Shown: positions 25,286-34,495 of the stretch, piece by piece
Position numbering within the stretch: the stretch's first letter is position 1
Layout: each line of letters opens with the position of its first letter
Notes under the pieces: generated by a model
Seen by the model: only the letters and a program-made list of their open reading frames with translations
Databases searched by the model: none
What the model was told of the DNA's origin: nothing
Made by a program: the position numbers and the translations under genes
Source: Chryseobacterium sp. JUb7
GTDB lineage: Bacteria > Bacteroidota > Bacteroidia > Flavobacteriales > Weeksellaceae
Assembly (NCBI RefSeq): GCF_024806495.1
Contig: NZ_JANUFF010000009.1
Coordinates: 124,001-188,000, forward strand
Direction of reading: 5' to 3'
Length of the DNA stretch: 64,000 nucleotides

Positions 25286-27127
25286 TTAAAAATTTATTGT
25301 TGCAAAAATACTGTAATTTCTTTTAGGCATAGAATAAAATGCCACTGTTTCGTAGATCGTATCGGTTATATTATTCACTTTAACCCCCAGGGTATACTTT
25401 TTTGAAATAGTTGCAGAAACTCCTGCATTTAAAATGAAATAAGGATCCAGAGCCTCACTTCTTTTTTCATCACTTGTGGTGTAAGTTAGTCCGTTAAAAA
25501 CACCCTGAGCATATATCTTTAAGAAATCATAGTGATAATCAATATTTCCGACTGCCTTATGAATCGGAACATACATTCTCTGCATTTTAGTATCCTTATC
25601 AATAGATTTTGAATAAGTATACGCAGCATTCAATACCAGTGCATGCTTACCGAAGTTTTTGTGATAATTGAATTGAGACTCGACCCCGTAAGACTCTGCT
25701 CTCTTAACATTAAAAGCCGACCAATACCCATATTGAGTGGGAAGCCAGCTGATAAGATCTTTAATATCCATATAATAAGGACTTACTGTCAGTTTAAAAT
25801 CTCCAAACTTAAATTCGTGGTCCATATCTGCCTGAACTGAAGTTTCCGGACGAAGGTCTAAATTTCCGCCGGGCTGCCAGTAAAGATCATTGAATGAAGG
25901 ATATCTGAAGTTTCGGGACATGTTGATACCTACACTATACCATTGTGAAATGCTCCATTTTCCGGAGAAGGAATACTGGATGGGAGAACTGATATCTTCG
26001 ACAAAATCTTTCTTAATTCCTGCTTCAAAACGAAGATTTTCGGTTGGGAAATACCTGAGTAAACCGGCTAGAGAGCCTACATTTCTGCTGACATGTTTAA
26101 TGCCCGACTCGTAGCCTTCAGCTTTATTTACCTGAAACTCTCCAATGACATTTACATTAATTTTAGAGGTAATAAAATAATTAAAGTCATTTTTGAAAAT
26201 ATAATTTTTTCCTTCTGCACCATTGCTTTTAGGCTTATCAATATCTCCGAAATACTGAAAGTTATCTTCTGTATAGGCTGCTTTTAAACTATTTGAAAAA
26301 TTAGATTTGTTAATATCCCAGGACAATAAACTTCTTAACGTCTGAGCTTTATATTTTGTTTTAGAGTCATTATTCAGAAAAATAGGGTAGTGCTGTGAAG
26401 CATCAAAAATCTGACTTTGCCAGGATAAGGTCTGCTGCTTTGCAATTTTATATGATGCCCCGATATTAAATCCTGTATTGTAATATCTCCCGTTTCGGTT
26501 GATATAGCCTTCTTCGGTTACTTTAGATTCCGGAACTTTATATTCATTCTGACTGATTGAATAGTTTCCGGAAACCTTAAAACTGAATTTATCGTTGCTG
26601 AAAGAAGCCTTTAAAAAATTGTTATAGGTATCAAATGAAGCTGCTTCTGAAAAAAGACTTCCATGAAATCCTTTATTAAAATCCAGAGTATTGTTCAGAT
26701 GAATACTTCCTCCAATAGCGCCGCTTCCATAGATTACACTTCCGCCACCTGCTTTTACCTCCATTTGGTCGTATCCGAATAATGATATATTATTAATGTC
26801 TGCCTGGCCCAGAAAAGTAGAGTTTATATTTATACCATTCCATACAAATGCAGTCTGCTGTGCTGTTGTTCCTCTGAAAGAAGGCGACGACACGGCTCCA
26901 CGACCATTTTCTTTAATATAAATAGAAGATTGGTAACGTAAAAGATCAGAAAGATTGGTAGAATTTTTTTCTATATCTTTAGGGGTAAGGGTATTGACTT
27001 TATGAAAAAGTTTTACCTTGTTCATCTGGTTGTCAAAAACATAAATCGTATCCACAGTTTTCTCTTGTGCAAAAAGAAAACTTCCATACGATGAAAAAAG
27101 AAATAGTAAAGACCTTTTTATATCCAT
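25286..27127 (-). CDS. btuB: TonB-dependent vitamin B12 receptor (BtuB-like)
   Basis: Outer-membrane receptor of 613 aa with signal peptide (ends LFAQ). The plug domain includes the family blocks SDLLRYQSSIYIKENGRGAVSSPSFRG (split) and YGSGAIGGSIHLNN. The beta barrel follows and ends with an aromatic C-terminal strand (YSIFATINF). There is no N-terminal carboxypeptidase-like domain. A cobalamin riboswitch precedes the start, so B12 or related corrinoids are the expected cargo. It shares an operon with the BtuG-like lipoprotein; the inner-membrane BtuCDF genes are not in the window. Confidence 0.92.
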   Translation of the reverse strand: MDIKRSLLFLFSSYGSFLFAQEKTVDTIYVFDNQMNKVKLFHKVNTLTPKDIEKNSTNLSDLLRYQSSIYIKENGRGAVSSPSFRGTTAQQTAFVWNGININSTFLGQADINNISLFGYDQMEVKAGGGSVIYGSGAIGGSIHLNNTLDFNKGFHGSLFSEAASFDTYNNFLKASFSNDKFSFKVSGNYSISQNEYKVPESKVTEEGYINRNGRYYNTGFNIGASYKIAKQQTLSWQSQIFDASQHYPIFLNNDSKTKYKAQTLRSLLSWDINKSNFSNSLKAAYTEDNFQYFGDIDKPKSNGAEGKNYIFKNDFNYFITSKINVNVIGEFQVNKAEGYESGIKHVSRNVGSLAGLLRYFPTENLRFEAGIKKDFVEDISSPIQYSFSGKWSISQWYSVGINMSRNFRYPSFNDLYWQPGGNLDLRPETSVQADMDHEFKFGDFKLTVSPYYMDIKDLISWLPTQYGYWSAFNVKRAESYGVESQFNYHKNFGKHALVLNAAYTYSKSIDKDTKMQRMYVPIHKAVGNIDYHYDFLKIYAQGVFNGLTYTTSDEKRSEALDPYFILNAGVSATISKKYTLGVKVNNITDTIYETVAFYSMPKRNYSIFATINF

Positions 27128-27174
27128 TATTTTTACTTTTCCTCCGAAAGCAATTTAGTTATTAATTATCTGTT

Positions 27175-27324
27175 TTTTGGCAGGTCTCCTGACTTTCGCT
27201 TTTCTACACCTTCCCGTTTACACAGTGGTTTTCTGTAGAAATTCTTGTTGCGATTTACAGTTGCGGGGACAGTTTGGGAGTTTCACCCAATTCCCTATTA
27301 TTCCCAATATCCTGGAAACCAAAA
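27175..27324 (-). ncRNA. Cobalamin riboswitch
   Basis: Read on the minus strand, this leader contains GGTGAAACTCCC, then CTGTCCCCGCAACTGT and AGCGAAAGTCAGGAGACC: the conserved core of cobalamin riboswitches, in the right order. Closing bases TTTTGG (27319-27324 side) and CCAAAA (27175-27180 side) pair to form the outer stem. The btuB ATG is about 48 nt further. It is expected to switch off receptor synthesis when B12 is plentiful. Confidence 0.93.
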
Positions 27325-27433
27325 TTTTTGCAAAGATAAGTTTTTTAAATGATAAGAAAGTTTGGGGAAGTCGGTGAGGTTTAAAATAATGATTTATCCA
27401 AAAGTTCACAGCTTCCGGCATGTGGCTTTCACA

Positions 27434-27916
27434 TTACAAAAACGTAGCGTCAAAATAAAACGGCAGTAAATCTTTAATAGAATGTACTTTTACCACTTCA
27501 TCATTCATGCTTGAGAAGTAAAGATCAATATTCTCATTCTGTTTGGTTTCGTACTCTATTAAACTTTGTCGGCATGCTCCACAAGGTGGAATGGGAGGAT
27601 TTTTTTTATCAAATTCTTTAGGACCTCCAACAATGAAGATCTTCTTTACTTTGACATCCGGAAAATTGGCTGCTACCCAAAATAATGTTGTTCGTTCTGC
27701 ACATAATCCCGAAGGATAAGCCGCATTCTCCTGATTGTTCCCCGAATAGATTTCTCCATTTTCAAGCAGGACAGAACAGCCTACCAAAAAGTTGGAGTAA
27801 GGGGCATAAGCATTTTCGCGGGCAAGCTTTGCTCTTTCGAATAATTTTTTTTCAACATCGCTCAGTTCGTTGCTATTCTTAAAGTGTTCGTAACTGATTT
27901 GAGTTTCTTTTTTCAT
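27434..27916 (-). CDS. cdd: Cytidine deaminase
   Basis: Zinc enzyme converting cytidine and deoxycytidine to uridine forms, pyrimidine salvage, cytoplasm. The protein is 160 aa. Zinc ligands Cys72 (CAER, with catalytic Glu74), Cys112 and Cys115 (PCGAC) are present, with the substrate motif NQEN at 61-64. The length fits the tetrameric single-domain form. It stands alone, upstream of the B12 operon and divergent from the Old Yellow Enzyme gene. Confidence 0.93.
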   Translation of the reverse strand: MKKETQISYEHFKNSNELSDVEKKLFERAKLARENAYAPYSNFLVGCSVLLENGEIYSGNNQENAAYPSGLCAERTTLFWVAANFPDVKVKKIFIVGGPKEFDKKNPPIPPCGACRQSLIEYETKQNENIDLYFSSMNDEVVKVHSIKDLLPFYFDATFL

Positions 27917-28018
27917 ATATTGTGGATTAAAAAAGGGGCGTAAAATTACCTATTTTTAATAAGGTGGGCAATATTATTTTATGCCGTTAAATTTTAACAA
28001 TAAATATTCAATCAAAAG

Positions 28019-29071
28019 ATGTTATATACTCCAATACAATTTAGAAATATTGAGTTGAAAAATCGTTGGGTAATGTCACCAATGTGTATGTATTCATGTG
28101 AAAACGGTCTTGCCAATGACTTCCATTTTGTACATTACGGAAGCAGGTCACAGGGTGGAACTGGTTTAGTTGTTGTAGAAGCTACGGGCGTTGAACCTCG
28201 TGGCAGAATTACCAATCACTGTATGGGAATCTGGACGGATGAGCAGGCTGAGAAATTACAGAAAATAGTTGAATTCGTACATCAGAACTCTGATAGTAAA
28301 ATCGGAATTCAGCTGGCTCATGCCGGAAGAAAAGGTTCAACATGGAATAATATTCAGATTCCGATTGAAGAAGGTTGGGAAACTCTGGCACCAAGTCCTA
28401 TTCCTTATCACCCTACAGAAAGAATTCCTCACGTTTTAACGGTTGAAGAGATCAAAGAACAGGTACAGAATTTTAAAACTGCCGCAAGACGAGCTGTAAA
28501 AGCGGGTTTTGATGTCATCGAAATTCATGGAGCTCATGGATACCTGCTTCATCAGTTTTTATCTCCGCTTTCGAATATCAGAACAGATGAGTATGGCGGA
28601 AGTTTTGAAAACAGAATCAGATTTTTATTAGAAGTAGTAGATGTTGTGAATGAAGAGCTGAACGAAGACGTAGCTTTGTTTGTAAGGATTTCAGGAACAG
28701 AATATGCAGAAAATGGCTGGGATATTGAAAGTAGTATAGAGTTGGCGAAGATATTAAAGAATCATAAAGTAGATTTGGTAGACGTTTCAAGCGGAGGAAA
28801 TATTCACGGGGTGAAAATTCCGGTTTTTGATGGATATCAGGTGCCACTTTCTTCACAGGTCAGAAATCAGGCAGAAGTAAAAACAGGAGCTGTAGGTCTT
28901 ATAAAAAGTACGGAACAGGCTGAGGAAATTCTACAAAAAGGAGAGGCTGATTTGATATTTATAGCAAGAGAGATTTTGAGAAATCCCTATATTGCTGTTC
29001 AGGGATCATTTGAAATGAAGGAAGACTGCTTTTTTCCTCACCAGTATTTAAGAGCAAAAATTTCTTCATAA
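28019..29071 (+). CDS. NADH:flavin oxidoreductase, YqjM-like Old Yellow Enzyme
   Basis: FMN ene-reductase of 350 aa that reduces activated C=C bonds; the cellular role is often detoxification. The YqjM-type motif MCMYS with Cys23 and Tyr25 at the FMN edge is present, as are HAGRKGS and the long IHGAHGYLLHQFLSPL followed by NIRTDEYGGSFENR, where His and Asn hold the substrate. The DUF2752 membrane gene begins 4 bp after its stop and is probably cotranscribed. Confidence 0.92.
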   Translation: MLYTPIQFRNIELKNRWVMSPMCMYSCENGLANDFHFVHYGSRSQGGTGLVVVEATGVEPRGRITNHCMGIWTDEQAEKLQKIVEFVHQNSDSKIGIQLAHAGRKGSTWNNIQIPIEEGWETLAPSPIPYHPTERIPHVLTVEEIKEQVQNFKTAARRAVKAGFDVIEIHGAHGYLLHQFLSPLSNIRTDEYGGSFENRIRFLLEVVDVVNEELNEDVALFVRISGTEYAENGWDIESSIELAKILKNHKVDLVDVSSGGNIHGVKIPVFDGYQVPLSSQVRNQAEVKTGAVGLIKSTEQAEEILQKGEADLIFIAREILRNPYIAVQGSFEMKEDCFFPHQYLRAKISS

Positions 29072-29075
29072 ATTG

Positions 29076-29360
29076 ATGAAGATTGAAGACTTTATGCTGC
29101 CCTGTCCCATTAAAAAAACTTTTGGAGTAGAATGTTTGGGATGTGGATCTCAAAGAGCTGTTGTAATGGTTTTTCAGGGAAGGTTTACAGAAGCTTTTCA
29201 CCTGTATCCTGCAGTGTATACTCTTTTGCTTTTCTTTTTTATATTGGGAATAAGTTTTATTGATAAAAAAAGAAAATATGAAAATGTTCTGATTACTCTG
29301 GCCATTATTAATGTTGTTATTATGATTGTCTCGTATATTTATAAACATTTCATTCATTAA
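29076..29360 (+). CDS. DUF2752 domain membrane protein
   Basis: Protein of 94 aa. It shows the DUF2752 signature: LPCPIKKTFGVECLGCGSQRAV with two CxxC-like cysteine pairs, then an AFHLYPAVYT helix and two transmembrane segments. The function is unknown; some members sit near oxidoreductases, as here. The ATG at 29076 was chosen because the frame begins with TTG just before. Confidence 0.82.
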   Translation: MKIEDFMLPCPIKKTFGVECLGCGSQRAVVMVFQGRFTEAFHLYPAVYTLLLFFFILGISFIDKKRKYENVLITLAIINVVIMIVSYIYKHFIH

Positions 29361-29388
29361 GTTTAAAATAATTTCACAATACTAAACT

Positions 29389-29418
29389 AAAGATCACGAT
29401 GAGGTGGTCTTTTTTTAT
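29389..29418 (+). terminator. Terminator after the DUF2752 gene
   Basis: Stem AAAGATCAC / GTGGTCTTT (one G-U pair) followed by seven T, 30 bp after the stop codon. Confidence 0.75.
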
Positions 29419-29474
29419 TGATAAATCTGTTTTGAATTTTTATCTGAAGCTTTTTCCTGCTCTACGCACTTGCT

Positions 29475-29510
29475 ATTTTCGTGGTTTTGGCCCGCCAAAA
29501 CCACGAAAAT
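29475..29510. repeat. 17-bp perfect palindrome
   Basis: Arms ATTTTCGTGGTTTTGGC and its exact complement separated by CC. There is no T-run after it, so it is not a simple terminator. From memory, similar GGTTTTGGC palindromes recur in Chryseobacterium gaps; this could not be checked. Confidence 0.75.
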
Positions 29511-29763
29511 GAGCTCAGACAAATGCTGCGACCAGGGCTAGGATGACGATTACCTTTTTCAAGTCCCGGAATAACATCCAAACAAATGTGATTAATGAAT
29601 AATTCAATTCAAATATTTCCAGACTATTCATTAATACAGTCAATTAAAATAACTCATAAAGTGTAAATAACTTCAATAATTTAGGATAGGTTTAACACAA
29701 TAAACGGTGATAAAATGGCCAATATTTGGTAAATTGTAATGTAAATTTTCAAAAATTAATTTT

Positions 29764-30789
29764 ATGAAAGCAGTACGTTTTTTCGGACACAAAGATGTCC
29801 GTGTTGTGAATGATATGGAAAAACCAACGCCGAAAGGAGAAGAAGTTTTATTGAAGATTGGTGGAGCGGGAGTTTGCCATTCAGACCTGCATATAATTGA
29901 TGAAGGTACGGTAGGTGGTACCGTTTTTACATTGGGGCATGAAAATGCAGGCTGGATCGAAGAAGTAGGAGAAAGTGTAAAAGGATACAAAAAAGGAGAT
30001 GCTGTTTTGGTGTACGGACCTTGGGGATGTGGACACTGTAAGCCGTGTCAGCAGTCAAAAGAAAATTATTGCGATCATCAGTCTGAAATGGCGTACGGTG
30101 GTGGATTAGGATTAAACGGAGGAATGGCAGACTACATGCTGGTTCCTTCTTCCAGACTTTTGGTTCCTATTTTTGATCTGGACCCTGTCGTTGCAGCACC
30201 TTTAACAGACGCGGCATTAACTCCTTATTCAGCCATAAAACGTTCGCTGCACAAATTAATGGCTGATGAATTTGTTGTGGTAATCGGTGTAGGAGGTTTA
30301 GGGCATGTTGCGTTACAGATTTTAAGAGAAATCAGCGGTGCTACGATTATTGCCTGTGATGTTACGGAGGACAAGTTGGCATTTGCAAAAGAACTGGGAG
30401 CGGCATATACTGTAAACTCCAAAGATGCTGATGCAGCAGAACAGATTCAGAAAATTACAGGAATTAAAAAAGCAAAAGTAGTACTCGACTTTGTGGGAGC
30501 AACTTCAACGATCGATTTAGGGACAAAAACGGTAAGTCTTGATGGAGATTTAACGATTGTAGGATTAGGTGGCGGTCACTATCAGTATACCATGAATGGC
30601 CTTCCGTTTGGTGTAAGCATGACCAATCCTTATTGGGGTTCCAGAACCGAGCTGATGGAAGTGGTAGGATTAGCCAGACAAAAGAAAATCCATATTGAAA
30701 TTGAAAGACACCGTTTGGATGATGCCAATGAGGTGTATGAAAGAATGAGACAAGGTAAAATTAAAGGAAGAGCAGTTTTAATTCCTTAA
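29764..30789 (+). CDS. Zinc-dependent NAD(P) alcohol dehydrogenase
   Basis: Medium-chain dehydrogenase of 341 aa, oxidising alcohols or reducing aldehydes. Catalytic zinc ligands Cys38 and His59-Glu60, structural zinc Cys88, Cys91, Cys94 and Cys102, and the Rossmann motif GVGGLGH are all present, so it should be active. The substrate is unknown. It is a single gene with a strong terminator. Confidence 0.92.
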   Translation: MKAVRFFGHKDVRVVNDMEKPTPKGEEVLLKIGGAGVCHSDLHIIDEGTVGGTVFTLGHENAGWIEEVGESVKGYKKGDAVLVYGPWGCGHCKPCQQSKENYCDHQSEMAYGGGLGLNGGMADYMLVPSSRLLVPIFDLDPVVAAPLTDAALTPYSAIKRSLHKLMADEFVVVIGVGGLGHVALQILREISGATIIACDVTEDKLAFAKELGAAYTVNSKDADAAEQIQKITGIKKAKVVLDFVGATSTIDLGTKTVSLDGDLTIVGLGGGHYQYTMNGLPFGVSMTNPYWGSRTELMEVVGLARQKKIHIEIERHRLDDANEVYERMRQGKIKGRAVLIP

Positions 30790-30809
30790 ATTTATTAAAC
30801 CTGCTAAAT

Positions 30810-30849
30810 AATAACAATCCTTCTCTCGTTCGAGAGAAGGATTGTTATT
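30810..30849. terminator. Bidirectional terminator after alcohol dehydrogenase
   Basis: Nineteen-bp perfect stem AATAACAATCCTTCTCTCG with a 2-nt loop, between the convergent ADH and endonuclease genes. There is a short T-rich tail on the plus strand. Confidence 0.75.
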
Positions 30850-30923
30850 TAAGTTTCAAAAATAATAAACTTCAGATATCTGCCAAGAATTAAACCTCCA
30901 GCATCCACCTTCCCACTCATTCA

Positions 30924-32450
30924 CTATTTCACAATAAACTTCAGCGTAGAACCATCCAGTTTCAACAGATAAATTCCCTGTTCCAGGTTTTTAATTGTAA
31001 TTGAATTTCTACTGTTTTTAAATGGCTGATCGATGGTCTGCATCACTTTACCCTGAAGGTTATAGATTTCCGCTTTCATGATATTCTGAGTGTTTCCCTT
31101 TACAAAAATTTCATTATTTGAAATAGGATTGGGATAAACCTGTAACTCTTTTTGATCTGAACCTAATTCCGAAGAAAACGTCTGACTTTGCTTTGAAGTT
31201 CCGGAATAGCAAGTCCAGCTTAAGTTATCAAGAGCCACTCTGTTACTTGATGAGGTATTTTCTAAAGTCACCACAACATTTCCTGAAAGATTAATATTGC
31301 TGATGGTAGTTGTCGTAGCATTTGTATTGTAAGGAATTGTTCCTACTGTCGTTCCGTTTACTTTTACATTAAATGTTCCGTTGCTTCCTGAAAATTTCAA
31401 TTGAGTGGTAACAGTTAATGAACCAATTCCGTTGGCAGAGCTGCTTGAAGTGAGTGAACCGCTTCTTATGGTAATCGCTTTTGTGGAAATGGTTTGGTCA
31501 GTCCTTGCATCTGTAGCGGTCCAGTTAATTCCTCCGTTGGACCATGTTCTTGTTGAATACGAAGCGGTATTAGCTGTCGGAATTGTTTCAAATGTTTCAT
31601 TGACACAGTTTGTTCCTGGATTTGGAGTTGTTCCTCCTCCTGAGCTTCCTCCCCAGATTTGGTTTACATAATTCGGATTGTCAATAAATGGGTTTCTGTT
31701 TCCCTGATAGGTATAGGATGCATTATTTCTGTTGATTTCAGCTTGAGAAACGGGATCCTGAGCATGCCAGGCCAGAAGAACATTCAGTTCCCAGGTCTGT
31801 AATCCCGGAAAAGTGGAGCTTCCCAGCATATTTCCTGTAGAAAAGGAAGATAGTTTACTTTGATAGCGGGTCACAAAATAAAAAATCATCCTTGCTACAT
31901 CTCCTTTAAATTCATCAATAGGTTCGAAAACAGTTCCCGCATATCCTGAAGAAACAGAATTTCCAAGTTTAGAGCCGTTTTTAGAAGTAAAAGTGGCTGT
32001 TCCTACTTTTCCGAATGGATAATTGGATCTCATACCGTTTACTTTTCCATCCGTAGCTCTTATAAAATGAATATCTGAAACCATTGGTGAAGATTCATTG
32101 AAGAGACTTTGTGGAACAATATGTTCACGGTTGTAGCAATTGCCTTCTACGGAGTAGGTTCCACATTGATTGGTTTCGGGTGTATATTTGTAAGGATCAG
32201 TTCCAACTGGTTTTTCAGAATAAATATCCAGAATAGAGCCGTCATTTTCATAATTTTTATCGATATCTGTTGTTTTATAGCCGGTCCAGAGTCCGCCATA
32301 GCCTTTATCCTGATGACCGCTTGTGATAATCGAACTTAAAGCCGTTTTAAGAGATGCTCCTGTCAATCCATTGGCAGAATTGTAATATCCGGCTGGTGCC
32401 TGTGCTTTGGCCAGACCTGCAAAAGCAAGAATGAATAATGTTTTTTTCAT
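30924..32450 (-). CDS. T9SS-secreted endonuclease I family protein
   Basis: Exported nuclease of about 508 aa. The ATG at 32450 puts a signal peptide first (MKKTLFILAFAGLAKAQ); the open frame to 32543 is untypical leader. The endonuclease I domain spans about residues 20-260, with CYNREHIVPQSLF and DIHFIRATDGKVNGMRSN holding the conserved His and Asn of the metal site. A linker, a beta-sandwich region (about 290-420) and a type A sorting domain (QVYPNPISNNEIFV to TLKFIVK) follow. It is likely released or surface-bound and degrades external DNA or RNA. It is convergent with ADH. Confidence 0.9.
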   Translation of the reverse strand: MKKTLFILAFAGLAKAQAPAGYYNSANGLTGASLKTALSSIITSGHQDKGYGGLWTGYKTTDIDKNYENDGSILDIYSEKPVGTDPYKYTPETNQCGTYSVEGNCYNREHIVPQSLFNESSPMVSDIHFIRATDGKVNGMRSNYPFGKVGTATFTSKNGSKLGNSVSSGYAGTVFEPIDEFKGDVARMIFYFVTRYQSKLSSFSTGNMLGSSTFPGLQTWELNVLLAWHAQDPVSQAEINRNNASYTYQGNRNPFIDNPNYVNQIWGGSSGGGTTPNPGTNCVNETFETIPTANTASYSTRTWSNGGINWTATDARTDQTISTKAITIRSGSLTSSSSANGIGSLTVTTQLKFSGSNGTFNVKVNGTTVGTIPYNTNATTTTISNINLSGNVVVTLENTSSSNRVALDNLSWTCYSGTSKQSQTFSSELGSDQKELQVYPNPISNNEIFVKGNTQNIMKAEIYNLQGKVMQTIDQPFKNSRNSITIKNLEQGIYLLKLDGSTLKFIVK

Positions 32451-32815
32451 GTCAATATAAATTTTGGTAAGGATAGTACAAATTAATGAATAAAAAATTA
32501 CGGAATTGTTAAATTTCATTATGCGATGAATTATACTATTCATTAATAATGCTATTTTAAAGATGTTTCTACAGATTTTTCATGATGCTTCTAGATATTA
32601 ATTTCTTAAATATTTCTGGTATTTCTGATTTGCAAAGTTTGTTAATGCGTTGAGTGGTTTTTCAATTATTAAAATCCAATTGATAATAAAATATCGTTAC
32701 GTTAATGAATTATAAAGTGAATATTAATTTTTATCTAATTGATATAAATCATGAAAATATAAATTAAATGTAATGATAAAAATAATTATTTTCGCAATTA
32801 TTATTTTTATTTAGA
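32451..32815. other. AT-rich divergent promoter region
   Basis: 365 bp between two divergent secreted-protein genes. It is very AT-rich, with many TATAA-like stretches; no hairpin, repeat or conserved leader is clear. It presumably holds both promoters. The extension of the endonuclease frame here looks non-coding. Confidence 0.35.
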
Positions 32816-33625
32816 ATGATTAAAAATTTATCTTTTGCGGTTTGCCTTCCTTTAATAGGCTTTTTTTGTACAGCTTCTGGATTAAAAGCACAATGTAATA
32901 TCGTTGACAGCTTTTCAGAAAATTTTGATACTTACAACGCTCCGGAAAGTATAGTTCCGGGTTGTTGGGACAGACTTGCATTGAATGGGGCAAGTCAGAT
33001 TATTTCAAGCACACAGCCGGCTTCGGGAAGCAGTCAGATTTATCAGTTCGGCTACGGGAGCGGAAAGGTTTCGATTGTTATTATGCCAAAAATTTCTAAC
33101 ATCAGCGCAGGAACACATCAGTTCAGATTCAAAGCAAAAGCCAATTCCGGAGGTGGTTTTCTGGAGTTCGGTTATATTACAGATCCTACCGATGCATCAA
33201 CTTTTGTAGTATTGCAACCGATTACAATTTTGAACAGCTCTTATGATGCTTCTTCTGAAAGAACTTTTGCAGTACCGACAACGGTTCCTGACGGAGCAAG
33301 GTTAGCGATTCGTAATCCCGGAACTTCATTCGCAGGGCATTATTGGGATGATACAGTTTGGGAGCCGATTCCGAATTTAGGAACGAAGGATATTACAGCG
33401 CCGGAAATCAGAGTATATCCTAATCCTTTCCAGGACGTATTGAATATTTCCGATATCAAAAACATTAAAACAATTACGGTTCATGATGCGGTCGGAAGAG
33501 TAATCAGAACTATCGGAAAGCCGGAAAACCAATTGCCATTGAGCGATCTGAAAGAAGGACTCTATTTTTTAACACTATATTATAAAGACGGATCAACAAA
33601 GTCTTTACAAGCAAGCAAAAACTAA
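32816..33625 (+). CDS. T9SS-sorted secreted protein with jelly-roll-like domain
   Basis: Protein of 269 aa. Signal peptide at residues 1-26 (ends LKAQ). The middle (about 30-180) is a beta-rich domain beginning DSFSENFDTY, a start typical of MAM/concanavalin-like adhesion modules (for example GTHQFRFKAKANSGGGFLEFGY). The end is a type A T9SS sorting domain (EIRVYPNPFQDVLN). A short secreted binding protein is likely; no catalytic motif is seen. Confidence 0.78.
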   Translation: MIKNLSFAVCLPLIGFFCTASGLKAQCNIVDSFSENFDTYNAPESIVPGCWDRLALNGASQIISSTQPASGSSQIYQFGYGSGKVSIVIMPKISNISAGTHQFRFKAKANSGGGFLEFGYITDPTDASTFVVLQPITILNSSYDASSERTFAVPTTVPDGARLAIRNPGTSFAGHYWDDTVWEPIPNLGTKDITAPEIRVYPNPFQDVLNISDIKNIKTITVHDAVGRVIRTIGKPENQLPLSDLKEGLYFLTLYYKDGSTKSLQASKN

Positions 33626-33687
33626 TTTTTTTTAAATTTACCCGAAAAGGCTGTTGTCAATGATAACAGTCTTTTCTATGGTAAAGC

Positions 33688-33721
33688 AAAAAGTCAACAC
33701 AAAAACTTGCATTGACTTTTT
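33688..33721. terminator. Bidirectional terminator
   Basis: Stem AAAAAGTCAA / TTGACTTTTT between convergent genes, with a weaker hairpin just before (33648-33677). The U-tract is on both sides. Confidence 0.6.
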
Positions 33722-33743
33722 TATATATTTGATTGATTTAATC

Positions 33744-34271
33744 TTATTTTCTTTGCGGAGGATAGTTTTTCATAATCTCAGCCATGATTTCGGGAATCTG
33801 TCTTTGCTTAGCCTTTGGCGAATCTACAGAAATTCCGCTTCCGATACCCTGCCACACCAATTTCTGACTTTTGGCATCTACCAGATCCACAATAATAGCA
33901 CCTTCATTATAATTGCTGGACCATGTTCTGCTCATTCCTACTCCCCAACCGAAAGGACCGCCCCATCCGTACATTCCGTAAGGTGAACTGCTGTTGATAT
34001 CGGTTACTTTTTTATGATTGGCTTTTACGTTGACAATTAAATCAGGATTTTCTCCGGATTGTAAACCTTTGCTTTGAAGTTGTCTCGACAACTCATTCAA
34101 AACCCTGTCTTTATCAATATCATTCAGTTTCAGGTCGTCAATTCTTATTTTATAGGTTTTATAAGAAGGAAAATTAGCCGTTTCAGCATAATCTGAACGT
34201 ACCTGAAAAGGACTACACGATGTTAAACCCAAAGTAGCCGCAGCTAACAAAATAAAAATATATTTTTTCAT
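33744..34271 (-). CDS. DUF4136 family lipoprotein
   Basis: Lipoprotein of about 175 aa; the lipobox LTSC follows MKKYIFILLAAATLG. The DUF4136 pattern is visible: YKTYKIRIDDLKLNDIDKDRVLNELSRQLQSKGL, then a Gly-rich turn (YGWGGPFGWGVG) and EGAIIVDLVDAKSQKLVWQGIGSG. The function is unknown. The ATG at 34271 lies 1 bp beyond the end of the DUF5522 gene; the open frame upstream runs into that gene. Confidence 0.82.
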   Translation of the reverse strand: MKKYIFILLAAATLGLTSCSPFQVRSDYAETANFPSYKTYKIRIDDLKLNDIDKDRVLNELSRQLQSKGLQSGENPDLIVNVKANHKKVTDINSSSPYGMYGWGGPFGWGVGMSRTWSSNYNEGAIIVDLVDAKSQKLVWQGIGSGISVDSPKAKQRQIPEIMAEIMKNYPPQRK

Positions 34272-34272
34272 T

Positions 34273-34455
34273 TTATTTATTTTTTTTATCGTTTTTAATG
34301 AATGTATCGGTCTTTTTATCGTATCCGTAAGGACAATGTCTACAGCCACTCTTACAGCAATGTCCTCTTTTCAGATGGAATTTTTCTGTAAAAACCTTGT
34401 ATCCCTGCTCATTGTAGTAAAAGTCTTCACCTTCTTTGATGTCAAAAAGTGCCAT
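34273..34455 (-). CDS. DUF5522 domain small Cys-rich protein
   Basis: Protein of 60 aa with the DUF5522 signature HCCKSGCRHCPYGY, four or five Cys that may bind a metal. The function is unknown. It precedes the DUF4136 lipoprotein gene in the same operon. Confidence 0.8.
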   Translation of the reverse strand: MALFDIKEGEDFYYNEQGYKVFTEKFHLKRGHCCKSGCRHCPYGYDKKTDTFIKNDKKNK

Positions 34456-34482
34456 AGGTTAAATCTCTAAGTCAAAAAACTT

Positions 34483-34490
34483 TATATTTG
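34483..34490 (+). promoter_or_regulatory. -7 promoter box right before a start codon
   Basis: TATATTTG is a perfect TAnnTTTG and ends 5 bp before the ATG at 34496. A transcript from it would have almost no leader. Confidence 0.5.
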
Positions 34491-34495
34491 TTATT

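Larger units (their letters stand above)
29361..29763. other. Intergenic region with strong palindrome
   Basis: A 403-bp gap. It begins with the DUF2752 terminator. At 29475-29510 there is a 17-bp perfect inverted repeat, followed by a GC-richer stretch (about 29511-29575, including CTAGGATGACGATTAC) unlike the AT-rich surroundings. The last 150 bp are AT-rich and should hold the alcohol dehydrogenase promoter. No gene was found. Confidence 0.5.

Noticed and set aside
28959..29357. Minus-strand 132-aa frame
   Set aside because: Antisense to the OYE end and DUF2752 gene, which carry clear family motifs on the plus strand.
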